Part shown: piece after piece, positions 25,875-34,240 of the stretch
How positions within the stretch are numbered: position 1 is the first letter of the stretch
Layout: the number at the start of each line of letters is the position of its first letter
Origin: Rhizobiales bacterium Ga0077524
GTDB lineage: Bacteria > Pseudomonadota > Alphaproteobacteria > Rhizobiales > Hyphomicrobiaceae
NCBI GenBank assembly: GCA_001464755.1
Contig: LNDR01000408.1
Span: 1-55,176, forward strand
Direction of reading: 5' to 3'
Length of the DNA stretch: 55,176 nucleotides
Translations under genes and position numbers: made by a program
Notes under the pieces: generated by a model
The model's input: the letters and a program-made list of their open reading frames with translations, nothing else
Databases searched by the model: none
What the model was told of the DNA's origin: nothing

Positions 25875-26642
25875 TCAACCCTTCTGCCGCCAGGCCTCGT
25901 GCTTCGCCTTCGCCTCCTCGGTCAAGCCCAATGCCATGAACCGGTAGGCGTCGACCCACGAGGCGTCATCGATATTCGGAATATCGAGGCCACGATTGAG
26001 GCTCTCCTTCGCGAGTTGGGTCGCGAGCGGCGGCATGGCAGCGATGTGCGCGGCCACCTCGTGCGCCTTCGCCATCAGCTCGGCGTGCGGCACCAGCCAC
26101 TGCGCCAACCCGATGCGATAGGCCTCGGTCGCATCCAGGGGAAAACCCATCGAGAGCTTCATGGTCTGCCCCTTCCCAACCCATCGGGCGAGGCGGACAG
26201 AGCCGCCAAACGCCGGAATGATGCCGAGTGAGACCTGCGGCTGGCGCCATTCGGCACGCTCCGAGGCAACGATCAGATCGCAGCAGTAGGTCAGAATGCA
26301 CCCCACTCCGATGGCATAGCCGTTGACGGCAGCGATCAATGGCTTCGGAAACTGGTCGAGCCGGCGGACGACGAATGATCTCCATTTTGGCAGCTCGGAG
26401 AAGAAGTCGCTCATCGTCTCGAGGGTGTGGGTCGCCGGGTCCTTGAGGTCGGCGCCAGCCGAAAATGCGCGCCCAGCTTCGTCTCCGGTGATGATCACGG
26501 CACGCACGGCGCTATCGGCCTCCAGGCGGTCGAGCTCGCGAGCCAGCCCCTCCGAGAAGTCCGTCCCCCAGCAGTTGCGCGCTGCAGGTCGGCTCAGCGT
26601 CAGCACGCCAACCGCGTCATTTTGTGAGTAGTGAACCGGCAT
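25875..26642 (-). CDS. Enoyl-CoA hydratase/isomerase (crotonase) family protein
   Basis: A 255-residue crotonase-fold protein. Oxyanion-hole segments are present: 'AFSAGADLKD' and 'NGYAIGVGCILTYCCDL'. The two catalytic glutamates of true enoyl-CoA hydratase are replaced: Ile where 'GGGCEL' has Glu, and Gln in 'QPQVSLGIIPAFGG' where 'PE' is usual. It is therefore unlikely to hydrate enoyl-CoA; isomerase, decarboxylase or hydrolase chemistry is possible. GGGGGAG precedes the ATG at 26642. It is divergent from an acyl-CoA synthetase, which may supply its substrate. Confidence 0.88.
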   Translation of the reverse strand: MPVHYSQNDAVGVLTLSRPAARNCWGTDFSEGLARELDRLEADSAVRAVIITGDEAGRAFSAGADLKDPATHTLETMSDFFSELPKWRSFVVRRLDQFPKPLIAAVNGYAIGVGCILTYCCDLIVASERAEWRQPQVSLGIIPAFGGSVRLARWVGKGQTMKLSMGFPLDATEAYRIGLAQWLVPHAELMAKAHEVAAHIAAMPPLATQLAKESLNRGLDIPNIDDASWVDAYRFMALGLTEEAKAKHEAWRQKG

Positions 26643-26795
26643 GCGCTGCTCCCCCGTAAAGGCTCCGACATGGCCGAGGCTGAGCCACCGAGTGCGATCT
26701 GGCAACTCGCCGCGCCGGCCAGGCTGGCGAATGTTGGCAGGCGATAGCATCTTTGCGTAGCATCACGGACGGCCGATGCGACCGCGGAGACGCCC

Positions 26796-28406
26796 ATGCC
26801 TTTTTCGACGAGAGACGCGCGCCATCAGATCATTCATCCGTTCGCGGGTCGTGACGTCAACTGGCTGCTCGACTATCGTGCGGATACACGCCCCGACCAT
26901 GCCTTCCTCGTTTGGGAGCCGTTCGAGGGCAAGCGCCAAACCTGGACCTACCGGCAGTTCCGAGAGCGAGTCTTGCGTGTGGCGGCCGGCCTCCACGCAC
27001 GCGGCATCAAGCCGGGCGACTCGGTGCTCGTTCATCTCGACAACTCGCCGGAGCTGGAATTCCTGTGGTTCGCCTGCGCCCGGATCGGTGCGATCGTGGT
27101 CACCACCAACACCCGTTCCTCGGCGGACGAACTCGCCTATTTCGCCGACAATTGCGGGGCGGTCGCGGCCATCACCCAACCAGAGCTTGCCGCGTTGGTC
27201 GCGAGCGCCGCCAAGAGCATCAAATGGCTCGCCGTCACCGAGCATCTCGTCGATGGTGCCCCGCCGTCCGCCAAGCTGAAGCCCAGACCCGACGCGGCTT
27301 TCTCGCGTCTCGACGGCGAACCCGCGGACCTGCCGGGACTCGCGCCCGATCCTTGGCGGCACGGCTCGGTGCAGTACACGTCCGGCACCACATCGCGACC
27401 GAAGGGTGTGCTGTGGACACACGGCAACGCGCTCTGGGGCGCCAAGACATCCGCGGTGCATGAAGGCCTCACAGAGAACGACGTCCACCTCGTGCAGATG
27501 CCGTCATTTCATACCAATGCCCGGACGTACTCGATCTTGCCAACGATGTGGGCCGGCGGAACGGTGGTGCTCATGCCCCGGTTCTCGGCCTCGCGCTTCT
27601 GGGACGTGGCCGTGCGCAACAGCTGCACATGGGCCTCGATGCTACCGTTCTTCTGCAAGGCGGTGATGCAGCACGAGCGCCCGAAGTCGCATTCGTTCCG
27701 CATGTTCGGAATGAACGCCAACGAGCAGCCGTTCGATGCGCACTTCGGCATCCGCTCGATCGGTTGGTGGGGCATGACCGAGACCATCACACATGGCATC
27801 ATCGGCGATCACATGCAGCGCAACCGGCCGATGACCACGGGCCGGCCGGCCGCCGGCTACGATATCAGGGTGCTGCGCGACGATGGCCTCACCCTCGTCG
27901 AGCCCGGCGAGACGGGCTTACTCGAGTGCCGCGGTTGGCGCGGCATCCAGTTGTTCCTCGAGTACCTCGGCGACGAGGCGGCAACGCGCGAAAGTTTCGT
28001 CGAGCGAGGCTGGTTCGTCACCGGCGACCGCGTGCGTCTCGAATCCGACGGTTGGCTCACCTTCGCCGATCGCGACAAGGACATGCTGAAGGTCGGCGGT
28101 GAGAACGTCGCGGCATCCGAGGTGGAGCGCGTGATCGCAACTGTGCCCGGCGTCTACGAGAACGCCGTCGTCGCCCAGAAACACCGCATGCTCGACGAGG
28201 TGCCGGTGGCCTTCGTCATTGCCGCTCCCGGCGTTGAACCCGCACAACACGACGATCTCAAGCAGCGCATCATCGCCACTTGCCGTGAGCGGCTCGCAGA
28301 CTTCAAGGTGCCGCGTGAGGTCTTTGTCGTCACGGAGATGCCGCGCTCGACCCTTGAAAAAGTGCACAAGGCCGAACTCAGGAAGCGGCTGCTGACGGCC
28401 GAATAG
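26796..28406 (+). CDS. AMP-dependent acyl-CoA synthetase/ligase
   Basis: A 536-residue ANL-superfamily enzyme that activates a carboxylic acid to its acyl-CoA through an acyl-AMP. Motifs in order: P-loop 'YTSGTTSRPKGV', 'GWWGMTETITHG', 'GWFVTGDRVRLESDG', hinge 'DRDKDMLKVGGENVAASEVE', and the catalytic Lys region 'MPRSTLEKVHKAELRK'. Crotonobetaine/carnitine CoA ligase (CaiC) and medium-chain ligases have the same shape. It diverges from the crotonase-like gene; together they suggest a small acid-degradation locus. The specific acid cannot be read from sequence. Confidence 0.92.
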   Translation: MPFSTRDARHQIIHPFAGRDVNWLLDYRADTRPDHAFLVWEPFEGKRQTWTYRQFRERVLRVAAGLHARGIKPGDSVLVHLDNSPELEFLWFACARIGAIVVTTNTRSSADELAYFADNCGAVAAITQPELAALVASAAKSIKWLAVTEHLVDGAPPSAKLKPRPDAAFSRLDGEPADLPGLAPDPWRHGSVQYTSGTTSRPKGVLWTHGNALWGAKTSAVHEGLTENDVHLVQMPSFHTNARTYSILPTMWAGGTVVLMPRFSASRFWDVAVRNSCTWASMLPFFCKAVMQHERPKSHSFRMFGMNANEQPFDAHFGIRSIGWWGMTETITHGIIGDHMQRNRPMTTGRPAAGYDIRVLRDDGLTLVEPGETGLLECRGWRGIQLFLEYLGDEAATRESFVERGWFVTGDRVRLESDGWLTFADRDKDMLKVGGENVAASEVERVIATVPGVYENAVVAQKHRMLDEVPVAFVIAAPGVEPAQHDDLKQRIIATCRERLADFKVPREVFVVTEMPRSTLEKVHKAELRKRLLTAE

Positions 28407-28428
28407 ACACGCTTGGTTCGCTTTTGCG

Positions 28429-29106
28429 TCAGCGCCCGTCTGCGTCCTGGCGCAAGAGCGTCGCTGCCTCGTCCAGGGCTTCCATCACCTCGGCGTCGGT
28501 GACCTGGTGGAAATCGCGATAGTGCTCGCCGACCGCATAGAACGGGTCGGGCGTTTCGAGGCACACGACCTCGTCGACCGCTTTGCGCAGACGCGAGAGG
28601 ACATCGGGCGCCGCGATGGGCACCGCGACGATCAATCGGGCAGGCTTTTTTCTTCGCAGAGCCGTCAGTGCCGCCCGCACCGTTGCGCCGGTAGCAATGC
28701 CATCGTCCACCACGATCAAGGTCCGCCCTTCCAGGCGCTCTCGTGGACGCCCCCCCAGATACGACTTCCTGCGGCGCTCGATCTCGGCCAACTCCACCTC
28801 GGCCTCGCGCGCAATATCCCCCTCGCTGAGCCGGGCCCGACGCATGACATCGGTGTTATAGACGATCTCGGCATCGCCGCCGTCGACAACGGCCGCCGCT
28901 GCCACCTCGCGATGTCCGGGCACGCCGATCTTTCTGACGAGGACCAGATCGACCGGCGCGAGCAGGACGCGCGCGATCTCGAGTGCGACCGGGACACCAC
29001 CGCGCGGCAGCGCAAGGATCACGGGACGATCGAACTCGCGTTCAAGCAGCCGTCGGCCAAGCTCTTCTCCAGCTTCTCGGCGATCGGCAAACCTATGCGT
29101 CGACAT
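28429..29106 (-). CDS. Phosphoribosyltransferase-domain protein
   Basis: A 225-residue type I phosphoribosyltransferase-fold protein with the PRPP-binding motif 'IVVDDGIATGATVRAAL' and the N-terminal 'VILALPRGGVPVALEIA' with 'LVLVRKIGVPGH'. This subgroup, often annotated as a predicted phosphoribosyltransferase, is common near stress or hydrolase genes and has no firmly known substrate. GGAGG precedes the ATG at 29106; the family similarity begins there. It is in the same direction as, and downstream of, cca, with a gap of about 127 bases. Confidence 0.88.
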   Translation of the reverse strand: MSTHRFADRREAGEELGRRLLEREFDRPVILALPRGGVPVALEIARVLLAPVDLVLVRKIGVPGHREVAAAAVVDGGDAEIVYNTDVMRRARLSEGDIAREAEVELAEIERRRKSYLGGRPRERLEGRTLIVVDDGIATGATVRAALTALRRKKPARLIVAVPIAAPDVLSRLRKAVDEVVCLETPDPFYAVGEHYRDFHQVTDAEVMEALDEAATLLRQDADGR

Positions 29107-29233
29107 TGCAGGCCTCCGTTCTCGAGAGCGAGCGACCACCTCCATCGAAGGCGTTCTGGCGCTTTGGTGGCTTGATGCGCGTCAACCTGCTGTCAGCGGC
29201 CCTTCATGGAGCTTCAGAAGACGGTACCCCCCC

Positions 29234-30499
29234 TCATTTCCCGAGGACGCCCGCCACAAGGGCTTCGAGCTTCGCCCTGGTCGGTTCCACGGGCGGAAAG
29301 TCGTGCTCGACCCACCAGCGCTCAAGTTCAGCCAGAACGTGTCCGACCTCGCGACCGGGCTTCATACCGAGGCCGATCAGATCGGCACCCACTATCGGCA
29401 ACTTGGGCGCACGCCACGTGGTCGCCGTTGCCAGCAGACGGACAGCCTCGGCGGCGCGGCTTGGCTCGATCGCCTCGAGAGCGAGCGCAAGGCGGCGGCT
29501 CTTTTCGGGACCATTGCGATAGGCGATGCGTCGAGCGTTGCGCGCGTCGATCAAACCCAGTTGGTGGACGGCGGCGTTGTCGATGACCAGGAGAGCCTTG
29601 CGCTCGTCGTTCGACAGACGCAGACGATCGGCTACACGGTCTATGTCGTCGTCGGTCGCGATCGCAAGGGCCGAAAGGCGCAGCATGGGATCGGAGGCCA
29701 ACGCGGCGCGCACCTCAGCCGCAACGACGCTCTCCATGACGTCTGGTCGCGGCGCCACGCCGAGGAGACCAGTCAGCAAGCCGATGTCCACCATGGCGCG
29801 CACCGCTCCGACGACACCGGGGGTAACCAGCAGCTTGACGAGCTCCGCTCTTATGCGCTCGGCCGAAAGCCGCGCGATGCCGCCCAGTCCGCGAGCGCAG
29901 GCCGCCATCGCGGCCGGGTCGGGAGGACCGCTCGCATACGCTGCATGAAACCGGAAGAAGCGCAGAATGCGCAGGTAGTCCTCGGCAATGCGTTGATCCG
30001 CATCGCCGATGAAGCGGACGCGGCGCGCGACGAGATCGTCGTAGCCGCCGACGTAGTCGAAGAGCCGGCCATCGCCATCGCAGTAGAGCGCATTCATCGT
30101 GAAATCGCGTCGGCGGGCGTCCTCGGCCCAGTCGGTCGTGAAGGCAACCGTCGCCCGACGGCCATCGGTCGATACGTCGCGCCGCAGCGTCGTCACCTCG
30201 ATCGGCGTATGCCGGGCCACCACTGTGACCGTGCCGTGCTCGAGGCCCGTCGGCACGGTGGCGAGGCCCGCTGCCGCACAGGCTCGCACGACGGCGTCGG
30301 GTGTCGCGGGCGTGGCAATGTCGAGGTCGCTGACGGCAATCCCCATCAGCGTGTTGCGCACCGAGCCACCGACCACGCGACCCTCGAAGCCGGCACTGGT
30401 CAGAGCCGCGAGTACGGCGCGGGTCGCCGGCTCGGAAAGCCACGCCGCGCCTGCCAGCGACGGCAGCGCGGATCGGGACGTATCGGAGTTCTCGGTCAT
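29234..30499 (-). CDS. cca: CCA tRNA nucleotidyltransferase
   Basis: Class II tRNA nucleotidyltransferase / poly(A) polymerase family; adds or repairs the 3' CCA of tRNA. 421 residues. The nucleotidyltransferase head has 'GGSVRNTLMG' and the metal-binding 'DLDIAT' (residues about 43-62), then 'RRDFTMNAL' and 'RIAEDYLRILRFFRF'. The C-terminal half is the helical tRNA-binding body. It is third in an operon with a NUDIX hydrolase and a DUF6111 protein, a conserved alphaproteobacterial arrangement. A pcnB-type role cannot be excluded, but this operon context fits CCA addition. Confidence 0.93.
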   Translation of the reverse strand: MTENSDTSRSALPSLAGAAWLSEPATRAVLAALTSAGFEGRVVGGSVRNTLMGIAVSDLDIATPATPDAVVRACAAAGLATVPTGLEHGTVTVVARHTPIEVTTLRRDVSTDGRRATVAFTTDWAEDARRRDFTMNALYCDGDGRLFDYVGGYDDLVARRVRFIGDADQRIAEDYLRILRFFRFHAAYASGPPDPAAMAACARGLGGIARLSAERIRAELVKLLVTPGVVGAVRAMVDIGLLTGLLGVAPRPDVMESVVAAEVRAALASDPMLRLSALAIATDDDIDRVADRLRLSNDERKALLVIDNAAVHQLGLIDARNARRIAYRNGPEKSRRLALALEAIEPSRAAEAVRLLATATTWRAPKLPIVGADLIGLGMKPGREVGHVLAELERWWVEHDFPPVEPTRAKLEALVAGVLGK

Positions 30500-30546
30500 G
30501 AGCGTCCAGGCACATCGGGGGAGCGCAACTTTGGCGCCCGGCGATA

Positions 30547-30807
30547 CTACTTGATCTGGCCCGGCTCGATCCGCCCATCCTTCATCGAGGGTGGCACGTA
30601 GACCTGACCCGGCTTTCCCCGGGTGTCCGAGCCGTATGTCGCGAGCACCCCCAGCACGAGAACCGACCCCGCCAGCATCAGCCAGGCGAGAGGTGCCTCG
30701 TCGAAGATGCCTTTCCGGCTGTTACCTCGGGTCGCGGCGACATAGATCGCGTAGGCGACCGTCGGCAGCAGGAACAGCAGGATGTTCTCGATTACGATGC
30801 GGATCAT
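30547..30807 (-). CDS. DUF6111 family small membrane protein
   Basis: An 86-residue protein with two membrane helices (about 3-24 and 36-57: 'IVIENILLFLLPTVAYAIYV' and 'LAWLMLAGSVLVLGVLA') and a polar tail 'YVPPSMKDGRIEPGQI'. This is the DUF6111 pattern, usually encoded between a NUDIX hydrolase and cca. Its ATG shares one base with the stop of the NUDIX gene (TGATG), so translation is coupled. Function unknown. Confidence 0.88.
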   Translation of the reverse strand: MIRIVIENILLFLLPTVAYAIYVAATRGNSRKGIFDEAPLAWLMLAGSVLVLGVLATYGSDTRGKPGQVYVPPSMKDGRIEPGQIK

Positions 30808-31481
30808 CAGGCAAACAGCCTTTGATGCATGTTCTTGATCATACCGGCGGTGGCGCCCCAGATGAAGCGCTCGCCATAGGGCATCGCATAGTAATGGCGC
30901 TGACGGCCCCGCCAATCGCGTGCGTGCTTCTGGTGATTGGCCTCGTCCATCAGGAACGAGAGCGGCACCTCAAAGACTTCGTCGACCTCGCGGGGATCGG
31001 GCCGCAGCTCGAAGCCAGGGCGGATGATCGCCACGACGGGGGCGACGGTAAAGCCTGTCCCTGTCCGATAGCCATCGAGGAAGCCGAGCGGCTCCACAAA
31101 ATGTGGCTCGATGCCGACCTCCTCGACACACTCGCGGAGAGCGGCATCGATCGGCCCGGCATCGTGGGCCTCCAGCTTTCCTCCCGGAAATGCGATCTGG
31201 CCGGCATGCGTCGGCAACGTATGCGTGCGCTGAGTCAGCAGCACCGTCAGCTCCTCGCGTGCGACGATGCCGACTAACACGGCTGCGGGCCTGGCAGGCG
31301 GCATCGCCGCGAAATCCGCCAACAGCTCTGGGTTCAGGTCCCAATCGCCGCGGCCCCAGGCCTTCCCCGTCCGCGGATCGAACACGGCCTCTGACGGCTC
31401 GCAATCGAGCCGGCCGGCCGCAAGCTTGCGGAAACCGGTCACGGTCAGTCGCACGTCGCCTGCTCGGCTCATCCCGCTCAT
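30807..31481 (-). CDS. NUDIX hydrolase, CoA pyrophosphatase-like
   Basis: A 224-residue hydrolase of the NudL/YeaB type, which cleaves CoA and other nucleoside diphosphate derivatives. The NUDIX box runs from 'FPGGKLEAHDAG' to 'ALRECVEEVGI', with the one-residue-longer spacing of the CoAse subfamily, and 'TQRTHTLPTHAGQIAFPGG' is the usual upstream segment. Several ATGs are available (31511, 31481, 31472); the one at 31481 has GAGGAG upstream at a workable distance. First gene of the NUDIX-DUF6111-cca operon. Confidence 0.9.
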   Translation of the reverse strand: MSGMSRAGDVRLTVTGFRKLAAGRLDCEPSEAVFDPRTGKAWGRGDWDLNPELLADFAAMPPARPAAVLVGIVAREELTVLLTQRTHTLPTHAGQIAFPGGKLEAHDAGPIDAALRECVEEVGIEPHFVEPLGFLDGYRTGTGFTVAPVVAIIRPGFELRPDPREVDEVFEVPLSFLMDEANHQKHARDWRGRQRHYYAMPYGERFIWGATAGMIKNMHQRLFA

Positions 31482-31769
31482 ACTTTCGTCCGCTCCTCGC
31501 ACGCCAGCCAATGGAAACTACTCTGCGCCAGAACCACAAGATCTGGTAGCGCCATCGGCCAATCCAGGACAATCAATGGTTCGCGCCACACCGAGGGATC
31601 GCCGAAGTGGGTCCGAACGACAGGTTTAGTGATTGCCGCGCCGTCACCAGCTTCGCCCTGGCTTTACGCACCCTGATGATCTATAAGATATCCACAGGTG
31701 ATTTGCTGTCGAAACGGCAGCCGGTTGCGTCTCGACGTTACCTGCAGTGAGCGTCCGACGGAACCCAGG

Positions 31770-32687
31770 ATGGCCTTCCCCCGTCTTCGCCCGACCACGA
31801 ATCGACCCCATGCGAGGTCGCTCGGAGGATTGTGGGTCCGTCGCCGTGAGATCGAGCCCGGGCCGACCTCCCTTGCGACAGATCCCAGGGACAGCGACCT
31901 GCGCCCCCTATCGAAGAGCCGGCCCGCCAGACAACGCTGGGCTCTCCTCACGCTCCTCCTGATCGCCCTTGCTTCGCTTCCGTTCGTGCTGCCGCACCTG
32001 AGAGCGCTTGGCTCGAGACCTGCGGCGTTCTCTAGCGAAGCATCGGACCCGGCCCCGCCGCCACCCTATTCCCTCCGCGCGGCCTGGCGTGACATTCACC
32101 GGCCATACGAGCCGCCCTCAAGACAGCCACGAACGCTTGCGCCAGTGACCTCGGTGCTGGAGGACGTCGGCACTGCAGCGCCCACGGGGGCCACCGAGCT
32201 TTCGCGTGACACCACGATCGATCCGCCCCCTAGCCGCGCCGCCTTGCTGGCAGAGAAGATGGCAGCGCCCTTGGCGCCGGTCACCTCGGCGCCTGCCTCT
32301 ATACCCTCGCGGTCACGAGAAGAGACAGCGGAAGCGGCTCCCGAGCCACCTCGGCACGCGATGGAACCCGAGTCTGCCATCGCCGTCCCCGAAAGCGACC
32401 GCGCCATCGTATCATCTCTGGAGGCGGCCCCGTCGACGGTTGCGCTACCCTTCCGCAATCCTCGCTGGCTCAGAGATTCACGAGCAAACCGCCAGAGCAA
32501 CGGACGCGCCGTCAGCGATCCCCTCGCATCGCCTCTCTCGCGTGTTCAGGGGCCTGGCAGGGGGACCAGCCCCCGACAAAAGCCGCGCTATCGCACCGCA
32601 TCGCCCGCCCCGCGACCCGACACGCCGGACACCGCGTCACCGCAAGGCATGTCGGTCTTCCTAGGTCTAGGTCGCGTGATGCCGTGA
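31770..32687 (+). CDS. Hypothetical proline-rich single-pass membrane protein
   Basis: About 305 residues with no recognised domain. A basic N-terminal stretch is followed by one hydrophobic helix near residues 57-80 ('WALLTLLLIALASLPFVLPHL'), then a long Pro/Ala/Ser/Glu-rich disordered tail ending in 'GMSVFLGLGRVMP'. This would be an inner-membrane protein with an extended periplasmic or cytoplasmic tail. The start is uncertain: ATG at 31770 has only a weak CAGG nearby, and the frame is open from 31698. An antisense frame of similar length looks less convincing. Confidence 0.5.
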   Translation: MAFPRLRPTTNRPHARSLGGLWVRRREIEPGPTSLATDPRDSDLRPLSKSRPARQRWALLTLLLIALASLPFVLPHLRALGSRPAAFSSEASDPAPPPPYSLRAAWRDIHRPYEPPSRQPRTLAPVTSVLEDVGTAAPTGATELSRDTTIDPPPSRAALLAEKMAAPLAPVTSAPASIPSRSREETAEAAPEPPRHAMEPESAIAVPESDRAIVSSLEAAPSTVALPFRNPRWLRDSRANRQSNGRAVSDPLASPLSRVQGPGRGTSPRQKPRYRTASPAPRPDTPDTASPQGMSVFLGLGRVMP

Positions 32688-32704
32688 GCAGCGGCGCGGT
32701 CATC

Positions 32705-32845
32705 CTCACAGCAGCCGCTCGAGCAGCACGCAGCGTTGCCCGCTCGATGGCGAAACCAGGTTCCGCCATGAGGCCGCTCGAATTATTGGAAGCGGAACGG
32801 CAGATAGCGGTAGCCGCCCGGCGTGAAGAACACGGTCTCGGTCAT
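32705..32845 (-). pseudogene. Remnant of a 2-aminomuconate deaminase (CnbZ)-like gene
   Basis: An ATG at 32845 opens 'MTETVFFTPGGYRYLPFRFQ' and stops at once at TAA. If one A of the pair at 32783-32784 is removed, the frame continues 'SSGLMAEPGFAIERATLR'. I recall the combined text as the N-terminus of a proteobacterial family annotated as 2-amino-5-chloromuconate deaminase CnbZ or hypothetical. Similarity ends after about 45 residues of an expected length of about 130. It is therefore a frameshifted and truncated leftover. The family link is from memory and moderately certain. Confidence 0.45.
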
Positions 32846-32993
32846 GCGGAGTTCCAGCTGATCGATCGAGCGCGCATCCTCGCTCAAGCCCGCCGACCTG
32901 TCAGCCCGCCGCACGAGTAGACTTGCCGTGGACGCGGCGCGCATGCCTCCGTAGCTTGGGGACGACTTGGCTTCGCAAGAGCGAGACAAACGT

Positions 32994-32998
32994 GGAGG
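32994..32998 (+). promoter_or_regulatory. Ribosome binding site deciding a TTG start
   Basis: GGAGG lies seven bases before the TTG at 33006. It favours this start for the GNAT gene over the TTG at 32967, which has none. Confidence 0.6.
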
Positions 32999-33005
32999 CT
33001 GGTGC

Positions 33006-33572
33006 TTGTCCCCTTCGACGGACGACGACACAAATAGCGGCGCCATCATCCAGCGGCTGACAGCCCTCGACAATTGGCCGCTCCGTACCGCAGAACTCGA
33101 CCCGGTTTTCTTCGAGGCGAGCCTGACCAAGACGTTTCCGACTGCGGCGGCGCGTCTCGCGTTTCGCGAGCGGTGGCTCGGGCGGTTCCTCGAGCACTGG
33201 CCCGAGCTGGCCCATGTCGCCGTCGGTGGCGACGGTGTCCTCCTCGGCTACATCGTCGGTGCGCACAAGGACCCCGCCGCCGATCCGCGCTTCGCCGACA
33301 TTGGCTTCTATCGCGAACTGGGCCACGTCACGCCGCAGTATCCAGCGCACCTGCATATCAATTTGGCCCCAGAGGCGCGCGGTCGGCGTGTCGGCTCGCG
33401 GCTGATCGAGGCGTTCATGGCCGACGCACGCGTAGCGCGCTTGCCGGGCGTACATCTCGTCACGGGCCGCGATTCCCGCAACAGGAGCTTTTACGCGCGC
33501 CTCGGCTTTGCGCCCGTTGTCGAGCTGGTCTGGGAAGGCACGCCGATCGTCATGCTCGGGCGGGCGACATGA
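33006..33572 (+). CDS. GNAT family N-acetyltransferase
   Basis: A 188-residue acetyl-CoA-dependent acetyltransferase. The acetyl-CoA loop is 'LAPEARGRRVGSRLIEAFM' (Arg-x-x-Gly-x-type P-loop), preceded by the core strand 'AHLHINLAP' and followed by 'GRDSRNRSFYARLGF', the usual C-terminal Tyr/Phe region. The TTG at 33006 is chosen for its GGAGG site. The N-terminus 'IIQRLTALDNWPLRTAELDP' is not family-typical. Substrate unknown. It converges on the broken hupE gene. Confidence 0.85.
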   Translation: MSPSTDDDTNSGAIIQRLTALDNWPLRTAELDPVFFEASLTKTFPTAAARLAFRERWLGRFLEHWPELAHVAVGGDGVLLGYIVGAHKDPAADPRFADIGFYRELGHVTPQYPAHLHINLAPEARGRRVGSRLIEAFMADARVARLPGVHLVTGRDSRNRSFYARLGFAPVVELVWEGTPIVMLGRAT

Positions 33573-33587
33573 GCCTCGATGAACCGT

Positions 33588-34225
33588 TCAGCGCAACAGG
33601 AACACGATTCCTGCCGCCGAGATCGCAACCCCGCCAGCGCGCACGACCCACTCGCCCACCGTCCACCTCTTGAGGAGCGAGAGCGCGATGCCGGCCAAGT
33701 GCAGCAACCCCGTCGCGATGACGAACCCGGCGCTGTAGGCGAGTGCGTTCGCATTGCCGGGAAGCTCGGTCCCATGCGGAAGATCGCAAACGCACCGACG
33801 ATCAGCGCGGCGATCCACACCGGCGGCCGCTGGGCGCCGGCCACCATCAGGCCGAGGACCACCGCCGACAGGGCAATGCCGATCTCGACCGAGGGAATTG
33901 GGACACCAGCCACTCCGAGCATACCGCCAAGCGCCATCACTACCGGGAACACCACCGGCAGCACCCAAACCGCGGGAGGTCCGAGAAAGGCGCCCCAGAG
34001 CCCGACAGCCACCATGGCAACAACGTGATCGAGGCCGCCGAAGGGATGCGCGAAACCAGATGCGAACCCACCCGCCGCCCCGGATGCATCGTGGGCAAGG
34101 GCGGGGGAGGACGCGAGAGCCACAACGACCAGGCTGAGCCAGCCGGCGCACCACGCGGTCGAGGGGACTGCCGCTCCTGGTTCTCGCTTGACCAGGGCAG
34201 AGCCCTGATCCCGATCCCTGCTCAT
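33588..34225 (-). pseudogene. HupE/UreJ-family nickel/cobalt transporter, disrupted
   Basis: A membrane protein that imports nickel or cobalt for hydrogenase or urease. It has a signal peptide ending 'SSPALAHDAS', the metal motif 'HPFGGLDH' (residues 60-67) and several helices. Near codon 148 (about 33776-33780) the frame breaks; the next frame continues with 'GTELPGNANALAYSAGFV' to a stop at 33588. Compared with the family text HGHAHGxExP, about ten bases and the conserved His cluster are missing. Either a real deletion or a sequence error. GAGGAG precedes the ATG at 34225. It follows the mrp gene by 15 bases and is in its operon. Confidence 0.82.
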
Positions 34226-34240
34226 GGCTCTACCATCTCC

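Larger units (their letters stand above)
32688..33005. other. Intergenic stretch with a gene remnant
   Basis: No intact gene. The minus strand holds the broken start of a small family protein (separate entry). The rest, 32846-33005, carries no convincing reading frame apart from the upstream region and ribosome site of the GNAT gene. Confidence 0.5.

Noticed and set aside
30546-30915. Extended start for DUF6111 upstream of 30807
   Set aside because: It would overlap the NUDIX gene by about 100 bases; the ATG at 30807 with TGATG coupling fits the family.
32784-33455. Minus-strand frames opposite the GNAT gene
   Set aside because: No domain except the short deaminase-like remnant; the GNAT motifs on the plus strand are clear.
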